Below, one piece after another: positions 15,840 to 25,223 of a DNA stretch of 64,000 nucleotides. Within the stretch, counting starts at the first letter, position 1; each line of letters begins with the position of its first letter. The translations under genes were made by a program, and so were the position numbers. The notes under the pieces are model-generated. The model was not told where the DNA came from, did no database searches, and saw only the letters and a program-made list of their open reading frames with translations. Origin of the DNA: Gemmatimonadaceae bacterium (lineage in GTDB: Bacteria > Gemmatimonadota > Gemmatimonadetes > Gemmatimonadales > Gemmatimonadaceae); NCBI GenBank assembly GCA_036504815.1, contig DASXUN010000021.1, positions 620,001 through 684,000 of the forward strand. Reading direction: 5' to 3'.

Positions 15840-17273
15840 CTACGCGCGTTCCCTCGGAAGCCCGCCCGACCGTCGAATGCTCTTCTGCACGCGCTGCAGC
15901 CCGTCGTACGCCGCGTACTTGAACGCCTCCGTCAGCGAGGGATAGCTGAAGACGGCCTGGATGAAGTAGTCGAGCGAGCCGCCGTGCGCGAGCACCGCGC
16001 TGGGCACGTGAATGAGCTCGCACGCGCCCTCGCCCACGATCGTGGCGCCGAGCAGTTGCTGGTCCTCCGGATTGAAGACGAGCTTCACGAAGCCGGTGGA
16101 CTCGCCGAGGATCGAGCCGCGCGCGTTGTGCGCCAGCTCGGCCCGTCCAATCTCGCAGGCAAGCCCGCGCGCGCGGGCCTCCGACTCGGACAGGCCAACG
16201 CTCGCCACCTCGGGAATCGTCCAGACGCCGTAGGGAATGATGGACGACACGGCCTGCTTGAATCGCAGGCCAAACGCGTGACACATGGCCACCCGTGCCT
16301 GCTCCATCGCCACCGACGCGCGCCCGGGATACCCGATGACGTCACCGGCGGCGTAGATGTGCGTGGTGCTCGTCCGGTACTTGTCGTCGACCACGATGAA
16401 CCCGCGGGCATTCGCGGAGACGCCGGCGTTCTCGAGCCCAAGATTGGCCGTCGCGCCCTCCCGTCCCGCGCAGTACAGCACGGCCTCGGCAACGAGCGTC
16501 GTGCCGTCGGCGATGGTCACGTAACCCAGTCCGCCCTGCGCGTCGATGCGCGTGACATCCACGCCCAGGTGGACGTGCACGCCGAGCCGGCGCGTCATCT
16601 CCTGGCGCAGCGCGTCGCCCACCTCGTGCTCGAACTGCGCGAGCAGGCGCTCCCGCGACGTGACGATGGTCACCTGCGCGCCGAGCGCGGCGAAGATGCA
16701 GGCGTAGGTGCAGCCGACGGTGCCGCCGCCGACGACGAGCAGTCGCGGCGGAATGGTGGGCATCGTGAGGATGCCGCTGCTGTCGAGGATGACGGACTCG
16801 TCAAACGGAACGTCCGCCGGGCGCCACGGTCGCGAGCCGGAGGCGATGAGGAAGACATCGCCCGAGATGCTGCGCGCGGGACTGCCATGCCGCGTGACCT
16901 CGAGCGCCTGCGGGCTCGTAAAGCGCGCGCTGCCCTGGACGGCGGTGATCTCGTGGCGGGCGAGGTTCTCCTCGATCTCGCGCCACGCCGTCTCGATCAC
17001 CTGACGCTCGCGCTGCATGAAGTCGGCGACCGAGAGGTCGGGCTGGACGTGGAACTCCACGCCGTAGAGTCCCTTGCGGCGGAGTCCCGAGAGCAGGACC
17101 GCCGATTCGCGGAGCGTGTTGGCCGGGATGGTGCCGTTGTTCACGGCGGTGCCACCCGGCTTGGGCGCGCGCTCTATGAGGCAGACTTTCTTGCCGAAGT
17201 ACGCGGCTTGCGCGGCCCCTTTCTCTCCAGCGGGGCCGGCGCCCACCACGACGAGATCGAAGTGCTCTGTCAT
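15840..17273 (-). CDS. sthA: Soluble pyridine nucleotide transhydrogenase
   Basis: 477 aa. FAD-binding VVVGAGPAGEKGA at the N-terminus, NAD(P)-binding VVGGGTVGCTYACIFAALG (~175-195), IYAAGDVIG and a C-terminal dimerisation domain (VASVGLSESEARA, IQAVFSYPSLTEAFK) make it a two-dinucleotide-binding flavoprotein. The redox-active CxxxxC of lipoamide dehydrogenases is absent: the region reads GGTAVNNGTIPANTLRES. Loss of the cysteines is the mark of SthA, which transfers hydride between NADPH and NAD+. Its length fits. It is divergent from ispH, about 50 bases away. Confidence 0.88.
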   Translation of the reverse strand: MTEHFDLVVVGAGPAGEKGAAQAAYFGKKVCLIERAPKPGGTAVNNGTIPANTLRESAVLLSGLRRKGLYGVEFHVQPDLSVADFMQRERQVIETAWREIEENLARHEITAVQGSARFTSPQALEVTRHGSPARSISGDVFLIASGSRPWRPADVPFDESVILDSSGILTMPTIPPRLLVVGGGTVGCTYACIFAALGAQVTIVTSRERLLAQFEHEVGDALRQEMTRRLGVHVHLGVDVTRIDAQGGLGYVTIADGTTLVAEAVLYCAGREGATANLGLENAGVSANARGFIVVDDKYRTSTTHIYAAGDVIGYPGRASVAMEQARVAMCHAFGLRFKQAVSSIIPYGVWTIPEVASVGLSESEARARGLACEIGRAELAHNARGSILGESTGFVKLVFNPEDQQLLGATIVGEGACELIHVPSAVLAHGGSLDYFIQAVFSYPSLTEAFKYAAYDGLQRVQKSIRRSGGLPRERA

Positions 17274-17323
17274 CCCCTAGAGACTAGCCCCCGGAACCGC
17301 TTGGTGTCCACTAGATTTCGGGC

Positions 17324-18532
17324 ATGAACGCCCCCGACGCCACCTACTTCCGCAAGGGCTTCGGCCTCAAGCAGGACGTCGAGGCAACGCTCTCGGCCGA
17401 CTATGCCGGCCACATCGTGGATCTGCTGCGAGCGCGGGAGTACCGGCTCACCGCCGGCGACGTGACCGTGCGGCTGGCGCACGAGTTCGGGTTCTGCTAC
17501 GGCGTGGAGCGGGCGGTGGAGTACGCGTATCAGACGCGCCACAAGTTCCCCGACCGGCGGGTTTTCCTGGTCGGCGAGATCATCCACAATCCGCACGTCA
17601 ACCACCGGCTGAGGGACATGGGGATCGAGATCCTGATGCCCGGTCCCGACGGCTTCGATTACTCCGGCATCACCGCGGCCGATGTCGTGATCCTCCCCGC
17701 GTTCGGCGTCACGATCACCGACTTCCAGACGCTGCGCGGGAAGGGGTGCGTGGTGGTCGACACCACGTGCGGCTCGGTGCTCAATGTCTGGAAGCGCGTC
17801 GAATCGTATGCCCGCGACGGCTTCACGTCGCTGATTCACGGCAAGTACTACCACGAGGAGACGCGGGCGACCGCGTCGCAGGTGGAGAAGTTCCCAGGCG
17901 GGACGTACCTGGTGGTGCGCAACATGGACGAGGCGTACGACGTCACGGAGTACATCGCGGGGCGAGGCGACCGGACGGCCTTCCTGGCCAAGTACGGCAA
18001 GGCGGCCAGCGCCCACTTCGATCCCGACGTGCACCTGGCCCGCCTCGGCGTGGCCAACCAGACGACGATGCTGGCGCGCGAGTCGCTGGCGATTGGCGAG
18101 GTGGTGGGGCGGGCGATGGCGGACGCCAAGGGCGAGGCATTCCGCGCGGCGAACTTCCGGACCTTCGACACCATCTGCAGCGCCACGCAGGACCGCCAGG
18201 ATGCGGTGAACGCCATGCTGCAGGACCCGCCCGACGTGATGCTGGTGATCGGCGGCTACAACTCGAGCAACACGATCTCGCTGGCCGCGCTCTGCTCGGA
18301 GCGCGTGCGGACGTACCACGTGGAGGACGCGCTCTGCATCGATCCGGAGCGCGGCACCATCCAGGCGCGCGACCCCGTGACGGGCGAGAAGTTCGAGGCG
18401 GCGGCCTGGCTCGGCACGGGGCCGGTGACCGTGGGACTCACGGCGGGCGCGAGCACGCCGAACAACAAGATCGGCGATGCCGTGGCCCGCGTCTTCGCGA
18501 CGCGGGGCATCGACCTCAGCACGCTCACGTAA
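17324..18532 (+). CDS. ispH: 4-hydroxy-3-methylbut-2-enyl diphosphate reductase
   Basis: 402 aa. Last enzyme of the MEP isoprenoid pathway, making IPP and DMAPP with a [4Fe-4S] cluster. The cluster cysteines lie in FGFCYGVERAVE, DTTCGSVLN and DTICSATQDRQ; HNPHVN and HGKYYHEETRATAS carry the substrate-binding histidines and acid. The protein is the long cyanobacterial/plant-like form (~400 aa) rather than the ~315 aa E. coli form, with an N-terminal extension. The mutarotase-like gene begins 4 bases after its stop. Confidence 0.92.
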   Translation: MNAPDATYFRKGFGLKQDVEATLSADYAGHIVDLLRAREYRLTAGDVTVRLAHEFGFCYGVERAVEYAYQTRHKFPDRRVFLVGEIIHNPHVNHRLRDMGIEILMPGPDGFDYSGITAADVVILPAFGVTITDFQTLRGKGCVVVDTTCGSVLNVWKRVESYARDGFTSLIHGKYYHEETRATASQVEKFPGGTYLVVRNMDEAYDVTEYIAGRGDRTAFLAKYGKAASAHFDPDVHLARLGVANQTTMLARESLAIGEVVGRAMADAKGEAFRAANFRTFDTICSATQDRQDAVNAMLQDPPDVMLVIGGYNSSNTISLAALCSERVRTYHVEDALCIDPERGTIQARDPVTGEKFEAAAWLGTGPVTVGLTAGASTPNNKIGDAVARVFATRGIDLSTLT

Positions 18533-18536
18533 GCCG

Positions 18537-19553
18537 GTGACGGCTCCCGCGTCCCCGCCCTCGTTTGGCAGCGTCGAACTGCGCGGCGGACATGCGCGGG
18601 TCGTGATCATCCCCGCGCTCGGTGGCAAGATCGCCGAGCTCTGGTTCGGCGACCGGCAATGGCTGTGGCGCAATCCCCAACTGCCGTTCCGTGCGCCTGT
18701 TGCCGGCGCGTCATACGTGCTGACCGCCGACAGCGGCGGTCTTGACGAGTGCTTTCCGACCACCGGGGCGTGCGCGCTGCCGTCGCTGGTGCGCGGCGCC
18801 GGTGGGCGTGAACTGCCGGACCATGGCGAGCTCTGGTCGCAGCGGCCGACGCTGACGCTCACCACCGGCGCGGACGGTCACCGCGCGCACATCGTCTGGC
18901 AGGGGGAGTGCCTGCCCTACCGCTTCGAGCGGACGGTCATCGTCACGCCGCAGGGCGACGTGCGGTGCGAGTACGCCGCGGTGAATCTCGGCGACCAGAA
19001 GATCCCGTTCCTCTGGGCGGCGCATCCGCTGCTGCATCTCGGACCGCGCACGCGCCTCGAGCTGCCGGAGGGCGCGCGCGTGCGCGTCTCGGCGCAGCAC
19101 GGCATCGACCTTGGGGGCGCGGCCGCCGAACACCGATGGCCGCGCCTGCGCAGCGGCGGGCAGTTGCTCGACCTCTCGGCGCCGGGGCGGGCGTGGAAGA
19201 AGCCGTTCGCCTGCATGCTGCACATGGACCTGCCGCCGGGGGCGCGCGCGTTGCGCGTGCTCGAGGGGAATGAACAGCTGACCGCGAGCGTGCAGGCGGA
19301 AGACGTGCCGCACCTGGGATTGTGGATCAACCACGGCGGCTGGAATCCGCTGCCGCGCACCTCGTGGCTGCCGTGGCGGAAGCCCGCGCCATACCTGAAC
19401 CTCGGCTTCGAGCCCGCCATTGGCGCGCCCGGCACGCTGAGCGATGCGCTCGGCGCCTGGGAAGGGGCACATTGGATCGAGGCCGGGGCCACCCGTCGCT
19501 GGACGGTCACGTGGTCGGGCGGCGACGTCCCGCCACCCGCGGAGTCGCGGTAG
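18537..19553 (+). CDS. Galactose mutarotase-like (aldose 1-epimerase fold) protein
   Basis: 338 aa, GTG start 4 bases after ispH. SGGLDECFPTTGACALPSL, DHGELWSQRP, WAAHPLLHL and LWINHGGWNP follow the order of conserved acids and histidines in the galactose mutarotase-like beta-sandwich superfamily (AHPLL and DHGELW are typical). It probably binds or epimerises a sugar or sugar-like ligand. It belongs to an unnamed subfamily, so the reaction is not fixed. Longer upstream starts would overlap ispH coding sequence and were rejected. Confidence 0.75.
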   Translation: MTAPASPPSFGSVELRGGHARVVIIPALGGKIAELWFGDRQWLWRNPQLPFRAPVAGASYVLTADSGGLDECFPTTGACALPSLVRGAGGRELPDHGELWSQRPTLTLTTGADGHRAHIVWQGECLPYRFERTVIVTPQGDVRCEYAAVNLGDQKIPFLWAAHPLLHLGPRTRLELPEGARVRVSAQHGIDLGGAAAEHRWPRLRSGGQLLDLSAPGRAWKKPFACMLHMDLPPGARALRVLEGNEQLTASVQAEDVPHLGLWINHGGWNPLPRTSWLPWRKPAPYLNLGFEPAIGAPGTLSDALGAWEGAHWIEAGATRRWTVTWSGGDVPPPAESR

Positions 19554-19618
19554 CTTAGAGACCGGCGAGCCGCCTGCGGACGGCAGCGCCACCACCATTC
19601 ACTACATCTTCCAACACC

Positions 19619-20356
19619 ATGCTTGACTGGCTTGCTGATCCGAACGTGTGGATTGGGCTCCTCACGCTGACGGCGCTCGAACTCGTCCTCGGCATCGACA
19701 ACGTCATCTTCATCGCGATTCTCGCGGGCAAGCTGCCGAAGGGCGAGCAAGCCAAGGCACGCCGGCTCGGCCTCACGGGCGCGCTGGTCACCCGCATCGC
19801 CTTCCTGCTGAGCATCACGTGGATCATGGGGCTGACGGGGAGCCTGTTCACGGCGATGGGCCGCGCCTTCACGGGCCGTGACCTGATCCTGATCGTCGGC
19901 GGCCTGTTCCTGATCGGCAAGGCGACGTTCGAGATCCACTCGAAGCTCGAAGGGGTCGAGCACCAGCACGAGGCCAGGGTGAAGGCGGTGCTCTGGGCCG
20001 TGGTGGCGCAGATCATGGTGGTGGACATCGTCTTCTCGGTCGACTCGGTGATCACCGCCGTGGGGATGGTGCAGAACGTCAGCATCATGATCGCGGCCAA
20101 TGTGATCGCGCTGATGGTGATGCTGTGGGCCTCGACGCCCATCTCCGAGTTCGTGGACAAGCACCCGACCATCAAGGTGCTGGCGCTGGCGTTTCTCGTG
20201 ATGATCGGCGGCAACCTGATCATCGAGGGCTTCGGGTATCACGTGCCGAAGGGGTACACGTACTTCGCGATGGCCTTCTCGGTGGCCGTCGAGTTCATCA
20301 ACATCAAGGTGCGCGCGCGGGCCACCGCGGTGCGCCTTCACCAGAGCACGCCATGA
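19619..20356 (+). CDS. TerC/YgdQ-family integral membrane protein
   Basis: 245 aa, seven to eight predicted membrane helices. ELVLGIDNVIFIAILAGKLP and VVDIVFSVDSVITAVGM are the twin acidic motifs (GIDN and FSVDS) of the TerC family, whose members export or handle Mn2+ and other metals, some protecting exoenzymes from mismetallation. A cytoplasmic loop carries HSKLEGVEHQHEARVK. The stop overlaps the next start as ATGA. The metal role is inferred from the family. Confidence 0.88.
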   Translation: MLDWLADPNVWIGLLTLTALELVLGIDNVIFIAILAGKLPKGEQAKARRLGLTGALVTRIAFLLSITWIMGLTGSLFTAMGRAFTGRDLILIVGGLFLIGKATFEIHSKLEGVEHQHEARVKAVLWAVVAQIMVVDIVFSVDSVITAVGMVQNVSIMIAANVIALMVMLWASTPISEFVDKHPTIKVLALAFLVMIGGNLIIEGFGYHVPKGYTYFAMAFSVAVEFINIKVRARATAVRLHQSTP

Positions 20357-20835
20357 GCCGCGCCGACGACCTGGTGCGCGAGCTGGGGCTCGCGCCGCAT
20401 CCCGAGGGCGGCTTCTACCGCGAGCTGTTCCGGTCGCGCCGGATGGTGCGCACCGACGACGGCCGGTCGGAGCGCTGGGCGGCGACGACCATCTATTACC
20501 TGCTGCGCGGCGATGACCTGAACAAGTGGCACCGAGTCGCCTCGGACGAGATCTGGCACTGGTACGAGGGGGCGCCGCTCGAGCTGCTCCTGCTCGATCC
20601 GCCGGTCACCCGGTCGCGCCACGAAGTCGTGGGACCCGTCGGCGCGGACAGTGCGCCGGTGCGGGTCGTCCCCGCCAGCTGCTGGCAGGCGGTGCGCTGC
20701 ACCGGCGAATACACGCTGGCCGGATGCACGGTGGCCCCCGGGTTCGAGTTCTCGGATTTCCGCCTGCTGCGCGACATGCCCGACCTGGCGGCGCGCCTGA
20801 AAGAGTCGTTTCCCGAATTCCTGACGCACCTCTGA
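20353..20835 (+). CDS. Cupin domain protein, DUF985 family
   Basis: 160 aa. LGLAPHPEGGFYRELFRS, TTIYYLLRGDDLNKWHRVASDEIWHWYEG and ASCWQAVR with the end APGFEFSDFRLL are the signature of the DUF985 RmlC-like cupins. ATG 20353 overlaps the terC stop, so translation is coupled. It is a small cytoplasmic beta-barrel of unknown ligand. His in KWHRV and IWHWY could bind metal or a sugar nucleotide; this is inferred. Confidence 0.85.
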   Translation: MSRADDLVRELGLAPHPEGGFYRELFRSRRMVRTDDGRSERWAATTIYYLLRGDDLNKWHRVASDEIWHWYEGAPLELLLLDPPVTRSRHEVVGPVGADSAPVRVVPASCWQAVRCTGEYTLAGCTVAPGFEFSDFRLLRDMPDLAARLKESFPEFLTHL

Positions 20836-20868
20836 TCTCGGCGGCCGCCTGGGCCGCAGGAGCTTCGC

Positions 20869-22941
20869 ATGTCCTTGCTTCGTCGCCTGACGTTCGCGCT
20901 GTTGACCGTCGCCGTGGTTGCACCGGTGGCCGTCGCGCAGTCGCGCCGACCGATCACGTTCGAGGACTTCGCTTTGGCGAAGATCGTGTCCGATCCGCAG
21001 CTCTCGCCAGACGGCAAGTGGCTGCTCTACGCGGTGCGCAGCACCGATCTGGCCGCCAACCGACGGACGACACGCACGTTCAAGACAGCAGTGGCAGGCG
21101 GCAAGGCGGAACAGTTTCCGGACGCGCAGACCAACACGAGCGAGGCCCGCTGGTCACCCGACGGGAAATCCATCGCGTACATCAGCGGCGGCCAACTGTG
21201 GGTTATCTCGGAGGGGTCGGGACGCAAGCAGCTGACGAGTCTCGCGGGCGGCGCCAGCGGCCCCGTCTGGTCGCCGATCGGCGACCGAATCGCCTTCGTG
21301 TCCGCGGTCTACCCCGAGTGCCGCGATGACGCCTGCAACGCGGCCAAGGACAAGTCGAAGAGCGAAAGCAAGGTCAAGGCGCATGCCGCCGACAACCTGC
21401 TCTTCCGGCACTGGAACGCGTATGACGAGGGGACGCGTTCGCACCTTTTCGTCGTGAAGCCCAACGGCAGCGACCTGCGCGACCTGATTCCCGGTGCAAC
21501 GTACGATGTGCCGCCGGGGCCGTTTGGCGGGAGCGAAGGTTACACCTTCAGCGCGGACGGTCGGCAGCTGGCCTTCACCGCCAAGGATCAGGGGGCGAAG
21601 GACGCGTGGTCGACCGACATCAACCTGTACGGGATCAGCGCCGAGGGCGGTGAAGCGCGGCTGGCGACCGTCAAGAACAAGGGGGCCGACCAGAATCCCG
21701 TCGCGTCGCCGGATGGCAAGACCGGTTACTACGCGTCGCAGGCCCGCGCTGGCTTCGAGGCTGATCGCTGGCGGCTGATGGCGATGGACGTCGCCACCGG
21801 CACGACGCGCGAGGTGCTGCCCACCTGGGATCGCAACGCCGACGGCATCGTGGTCGCGCCGGACAGCAAGTCGCTGCTGGTGCTCTCGGGTGATGTGGGC
21901 CGCGACAAGTACTTCCGCGTCACGCTGGATGCGACGGGGAAGGCGAGCGCGCCGCAGCCGGTCATCACCGAGCACAACAATACGCAGCTGTCGATCGCAC
22001 AGAACGGCACGGTCGCCTGGATCCGCGAGTCGGGCGCCGCGCCGGCTGAGGTGTGGGTCGGCACCCTCGACGCGAGCGGGGTGAGCCACCAGCGCCAGTT
22101 CACGCACGAGAATGACGCGCTGCTCGCGCAGCTCACGCTGCCGCCGCTCGAGGATTTCTGGTTCACCGGGTCGAACAACGTGAAGATGCACGGCTTCGTG
22201 ATGAAGCCGCCGCAGTTCGCGGCAGGGAAGAAATTCCCCGTGCTGCTGCTCGTCCACGGCGGGCCGCAGGGGGCATGGCTGGACGCATGGAGCACGCGCT
22301 GGAACTACCAGATGTTCGCCACCGGCGGCTACGGCCTCGTGATCCTCAATCCCACCGGCTCCACCGGGTACGGCCAGAAACTGACCGACGGCGTGAGCAA
22401 GGACTGGGGCGGCAAGACCTATGTGGACCTGATGAAGGGGCTCGACGCGGCGCTCAAGGCGAACCCCTGGATGGACAGCACGCGCATGGCGGCCGCCGGC
22501 GGGTCGTACGGCGGCTACATGGTGAACTGGATTGCGGGGCACACGCACCGCTTCAAGGCGCTGGTGTCGCACGCCGGTCCGTTCAACCTGGAGAACATGT
22601 ACGCGGCCACCGAGGAGCTCTGGTTCCCCGAGTGGGAATACGGCGGCCCGTTCTGGAACCCGACGGCGATGGCCACGCAATATCGCAAGTTCTCGCCGCA
22701 CCTCTTCGCGCAGAACTTCAAGACGCCGACGCTGGTCATCCATGGCGAGCTCGACTACCGCGTCCCCTATACCGAGGGGCTGTCAATGTTCACCTCGCTG
22801 CGGCGCCAGGGCGTCGACGCGCGCATCGTCGTCTATCCGGACGAAGGGCACTGGATCCTGAAGCCGCAGAACAGCCAGCTCTGGTATAAAGAAGTTCACG
22901 GCTGGTTAGGCAAGTATCTGGACGCTCGGCCGAAGATGTGA
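20869..22941 (+). CDS. Secreted S9-family peptidase (prolyl oligopeptidase / dipeptidyl peptidase type)
   Basis: 690 aa. A signal peptide (LTFALLTVAVVAPVAVAQ) is followed by an N-terminal beta-propeller (~30-430) with PD40-like blades (DPQLSPDGKWLLYAV, ARWSPDGKSIAYIS, TFSADGRQLAFTA) and a C-terminal alpha/beta hydrolase domain. The catalytic triad is Ser in GGSYGGYMVNW, Asp in GELDYRVPY and His in DEGHWIL. It should cleave short peptides in the periplasm or outside the cell. AGGAG lies just before ATG 20869. It is transcribed with the genes that follow, about 30 bases downstream. Confidence 0.92.
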   Translation: MSLLRRLTFALLTVAVVAPVAVAQSRRPITFEDFALAKIVSDPQLSPDGKWLLYAVRSTDLAANRRTTRTFKTAVAGGKAEQFPDAQTNTSEARWSPDGKSIAYISGGQLWVISEGSGRKQLTSLAGGASGPVWSPIGDRIAFVSAVYPECRDDACNAAKDKSKSESKVKAHAADNLLFRHWNAYDEGTRSHLFVVKPNGSDLRDLIPGATYDVPPGPFGGSEGYTFSADGRQLAFTAKDQGAKDAWSTDINLYGISAEGGEARLATVKNKGADQNPVASPDGKTGYYASQARAGFEADRWRLMAMDVATGTTREVLPTWDRNADGIVVAPDSKSLLVLSGDVGRDKYFRVTLDATGKASAPQPVITEHNNTQLSIAQNGTVAWIRESGAAPAEVWVGTLDASGVSHQRQFTHENDALLAQLTLPPLEDFWFTGSNNVKMHGFVMKPPQFAAGKKFPVLLLVHGGPQGAWLDAWSTRWNYQMFATGGYGLVILNPTGSTGYGQKLTDGVSKDWGGKTYVDLMKGLDAALKANPWMDSTRMAAAGGSYGGYMVNWIAGHTHRFKALVSHAGPFNLENMYAATEELWFPEWEYGGPFWNPTAMATQYRKFSPHLFAQNFKTPTLVIHGELDYRVPYTEGLSMFTSLRRQGVDARIVVYPDEGHWILKPQNSQLWYKEVHGWLGKYLDARPKM

Positions 22942-22956
22942 TGGATCACGGCAATA

Positions 22957-22972
22957 GCAGATGGCGGATGGC
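22957..22972. repeat. Solitary arm of repeat family B
   Basis: GCAGATGGCGGATGGC matches the family B arm units found three times inside dnaE2. It sits between the S9 peptidase stop and the GTG start at 22975, without the opposite arm. Confidence 0.5.
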
Positions 22973-22974
22973 CG

Positions 22975-23841
22975 GTGAATAGCGCGCTTCGTGAGGTGCT
23001 CACCGAGCGCATCGACTACGCGGGGCTCTTTCCCCCGGCCGCGCTGCCGATGTCGGAGGCTGTCGCGAACTACGCGGCCTATCGGGACGGGGCCGACGCC
23101 TGGGCGCTCGCGCGCTTCGTCGTCCCCGTGGTCCGGCTCGAGGAGTTAGAGGATGCGGGGGCACTGCACTTTCGTGGCTCACCGTGGCGGCTGTCGGTGC
23201 TGGCCCAGGCGTCCGACGCCGACGTCATCCGGGCGTTCAATGAGCGCATGGATGGACTCGCGTGCGCCGACACTGTCGAATCGCGGGCGGCAACCGTGGA
23301 TGACGTTCGGGCGCTCGCGCCGCTGACGGCCGTCGCGACGCTCTACGTCGAAATACCCGTGCAGGACGATCCGGCGCTGCTGATCGCCGCGCTTGCCGCG
23401 CACGGCATGCGAGCGAAGATGCGCACCGGCGGCGTGACTGCCGAGTCGTTTCCGACAGCGTCGCAGGTCGCCCGCTTCCTCACGGCCTGTGCGCAGCAGG
23501 GCGTCATGATGAAGGCGACCGCGGGGCTGCACCATCCGCTGCGCGGGGAGTACGCCCTGACGTACGATGCCACGGCGATCAGAGGCACGATGTTCGGCTA
23601 CCTGAACGTGCTCCTGGCGGCAACGTGCGCTTTCCAGGGCGTACCGGCGTCGGAGCTGGTTGCCTTGCTGGAGGAGCGCACGGCCACCGCCTTCCGCGTA
23701 AGCGACGCGGGTATCACCTGGCGCGGCCACACGCTCGACACGGCGGCGCTGGCACGCGTCCGCACCGATTTCGCCGTGAGCTTTGGTTCCTGTTCCTTCC
23801 GCGAACCGCTGGACGACCTTCTGGCCCTGCCCCTCTCGTGA
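22975..23841 (+). CDS. Hypothetical protein coupled to fumarylacetoacetase
   Basis: 288 aa, GTG start, no recognised family. It opens with LTERIDYAGLFPPAALPM and has an alternating strand/helix rhythm with MRAKMRTGGVTAESFP, MKATAGLHHPLRG, YLNVLLAATCAF and FGSCSFREPLDDL. KATAGLHH and the C-terminal FGSCSF motif look like active-site segments of a TIM-barrel-type enzyme, but this is only an impression. Its stop overlaps the fumarylacetoacetase start as GTGA, so the two are translationally coupled; a role in aromatic amino acid breakdown is inferred from that alone. Confidence 0.75.
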   Translation: MNSALREVLTERIDYAGLFPPAALPMSEAVANYAAYRDGADAWALARFVVPVVRLEELEDAGALHFRGSPWRLSVLAQASDADVIRAFNERMDGLACADTVESRAATVDDVRALAPLTAVATLYVEIPVQDDPALLIAALAAHGMRAKMRTGGVTAESFPTASQVARFLTACAQQGVMMKATAGLHHPLRGEYALTYDATAIRGTMFGYLNVLLAATCAFQGVPASELVALLEERTATAFRVSDAGITWRGHTLDTAALARVRTDFAVSFGSCSFREPLDDLLALPLS

Positions 23842-25172
23842 CCAAGCCCCAGCTCGACGAAACGCACGACCCGTCGGCGACCTCGTGGGTGGAGAGCGCC
23901 AACGCGCCGGACACCGACTTTCCGCTGGCGAACCTGCCGTTCGGTGTCTTCCGGCATGACTTCGAGGAGCGGCCGCGCGTCGGGATCGCCATCGGCGATC
24001 GGGTGCTCGACTGCCTGGCCGCCGCGCACGCGGGATACTTCGCCGATGTGGACCCGTCGGTGCGTGCCGCGCTCATGTCATGGTCGCTGAATTCGCTGAT
24101 GGCCCTCGGACGCGAGGATGCGCGCGCCGTGCGGCGCCTTGCGCACCGGCTGCTTCGCGCCGACACCGCCGAGGGGAACCGCGCGCGCGCGGCGCAGCAG
24201 GACATCCTCGTGGCAATGGACGTGATCGGCATGCGCGTGCCGGCCGAGATCGGCGACTACACCGACTTCTATGCGTCGGTGCATCACGCCACCAACGTCG
24301 GCGCGATGTTCCGCCCGGACAACCCGCTGCTGCCGAACTACAAGTGGATTCCCATCGGCTACCACGGGCGCGCCTCGAGCATCGTCGCCAGCGGCACGCC
24401 GGTGCGCCGCCCGCGCGGCCAGGTCGTGGCCGGCCCGGACGGGCCGCCGACGTTCGCCCCGAGTGCGCGCCTGGACTACGAACTCGAAGTGGGCGCCTTC
24501 GTCGCGCGCGGCAGCCGCCAGGGCGACGTGATTCCGATCGCTGACGCCGAAGCGCATCTCTTTGGCCTCTGCCTCGTGAATGACTGGTCGGCGCGCGATC
24601 TCCAGCAGTGGGAGTACCAGCCTCTCGGCCCGTTCCTTTCGAAGAGTTTCGCAACCAGCGTCTCGCCCTGGGTGGTGACACTGGACGCGCTCGCGCCGTT
24701 CCGCACGCCGGCGTATGCGCGAGCGCCGGCGGATCCCGCGCCACTCCCGCACCTCAACGACGCGACGAACCAGGCCGCGGGCGGGTTCGGGATCACGCTC
24801 GAGGTCTGGATCCGCACCGCGGCCATGCGATCGGCCGGAACGCCAGCCGAGCGGCTGAGCCGCGGTGATTTCAGCGGGATGTACTGGACGCTCGCGCAGA
24901 TGCTCACGCACCACGCCAGCGCCGGCTGCAACCTGCAGCCGGGCGACTTGATGGCCAGCGGCACCGTTTCCGGTCCGGACCGCGGCTCCCGCGGATGCCT
25001 GCTCGAATTGGCGGCTCGCGGACAGTCGCCGGTGACGCTCTCCACCGGGGAGACGCGCAGCTTCCTGCACGACGGCGATGAGATCACCCTGCGCGGGTGG
25101 TGCGAGCGCGACGGATTTCGCCGCATCGGTTTTGGCGAATGCGCCGGCGAAGTGCGCCCGGCGCTTGCGTGA
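23838..25172 (+). CDS. fahA: Fumarylacetoacetase
   Basis: 444 aa. Cleaves fumarylacetoacetate to fumarate and acetoacetate, the last step of tyrosine degradation. NLPFGVFR is the N-terminal motif; DYTDFYASVHHATNVGAMFRP carries the metal-binding Asp and catalytic His; YHGRASSIVASGTPVRRPRGQ, LDYELEVG, VNDWSARDLQQWEY and GTVSGPD are the other metal and substrate motifs. GTG 23838 overlaps the previous stop and gives the normal family length; upstream frame belongs to the preceding gene. Neither homogentisate dioxygenase nor maleylacetoacetate isomerase is nearby. Confidence 0.92.
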   Translation: MTKPQLDETHDPSATSWVESANAPDTDFPLANLPFGVFRHDFEERPRVGIAIGDRVLDCLAAAHAGYFADVDPSVRAALMSWSLNSLMALGREDARAVRRLAHRLLRADTAEGNRARAAQQDILVAMDVIGMRVPAEIGDYTDFYASVHHATNVGAMFRPDNPLLPNYKWIPIGYHGRASSIVASGTPVRRPRGQVVAGPDGPPTFAPSARLDYELEVGAFVARGSRQGDVIPIADAEAHLFGLCLVNDWSARDLQQWEYQPLGPFLSKSFATSVSPWVVTLDALAPFRTPAYARAPADPAPLPHLNDATNQAAGGFGITLEVWIRTAAMRSAGTPAERLSRGDFSGMYWTLAQMLTHHASAGCNLQPGDLMASGTVSGPDRGSRGCLLELAARGQSPVTLSTGETRSFLHDGDEITLRGWCERDGFRRIGFGECAGEVRPALA

Positions 25173-25223
25173 TGGCACGCGGTAGCGCGAATTGACCAAG
25201 GTCCCCGTTACGGGAGTCTCCCC

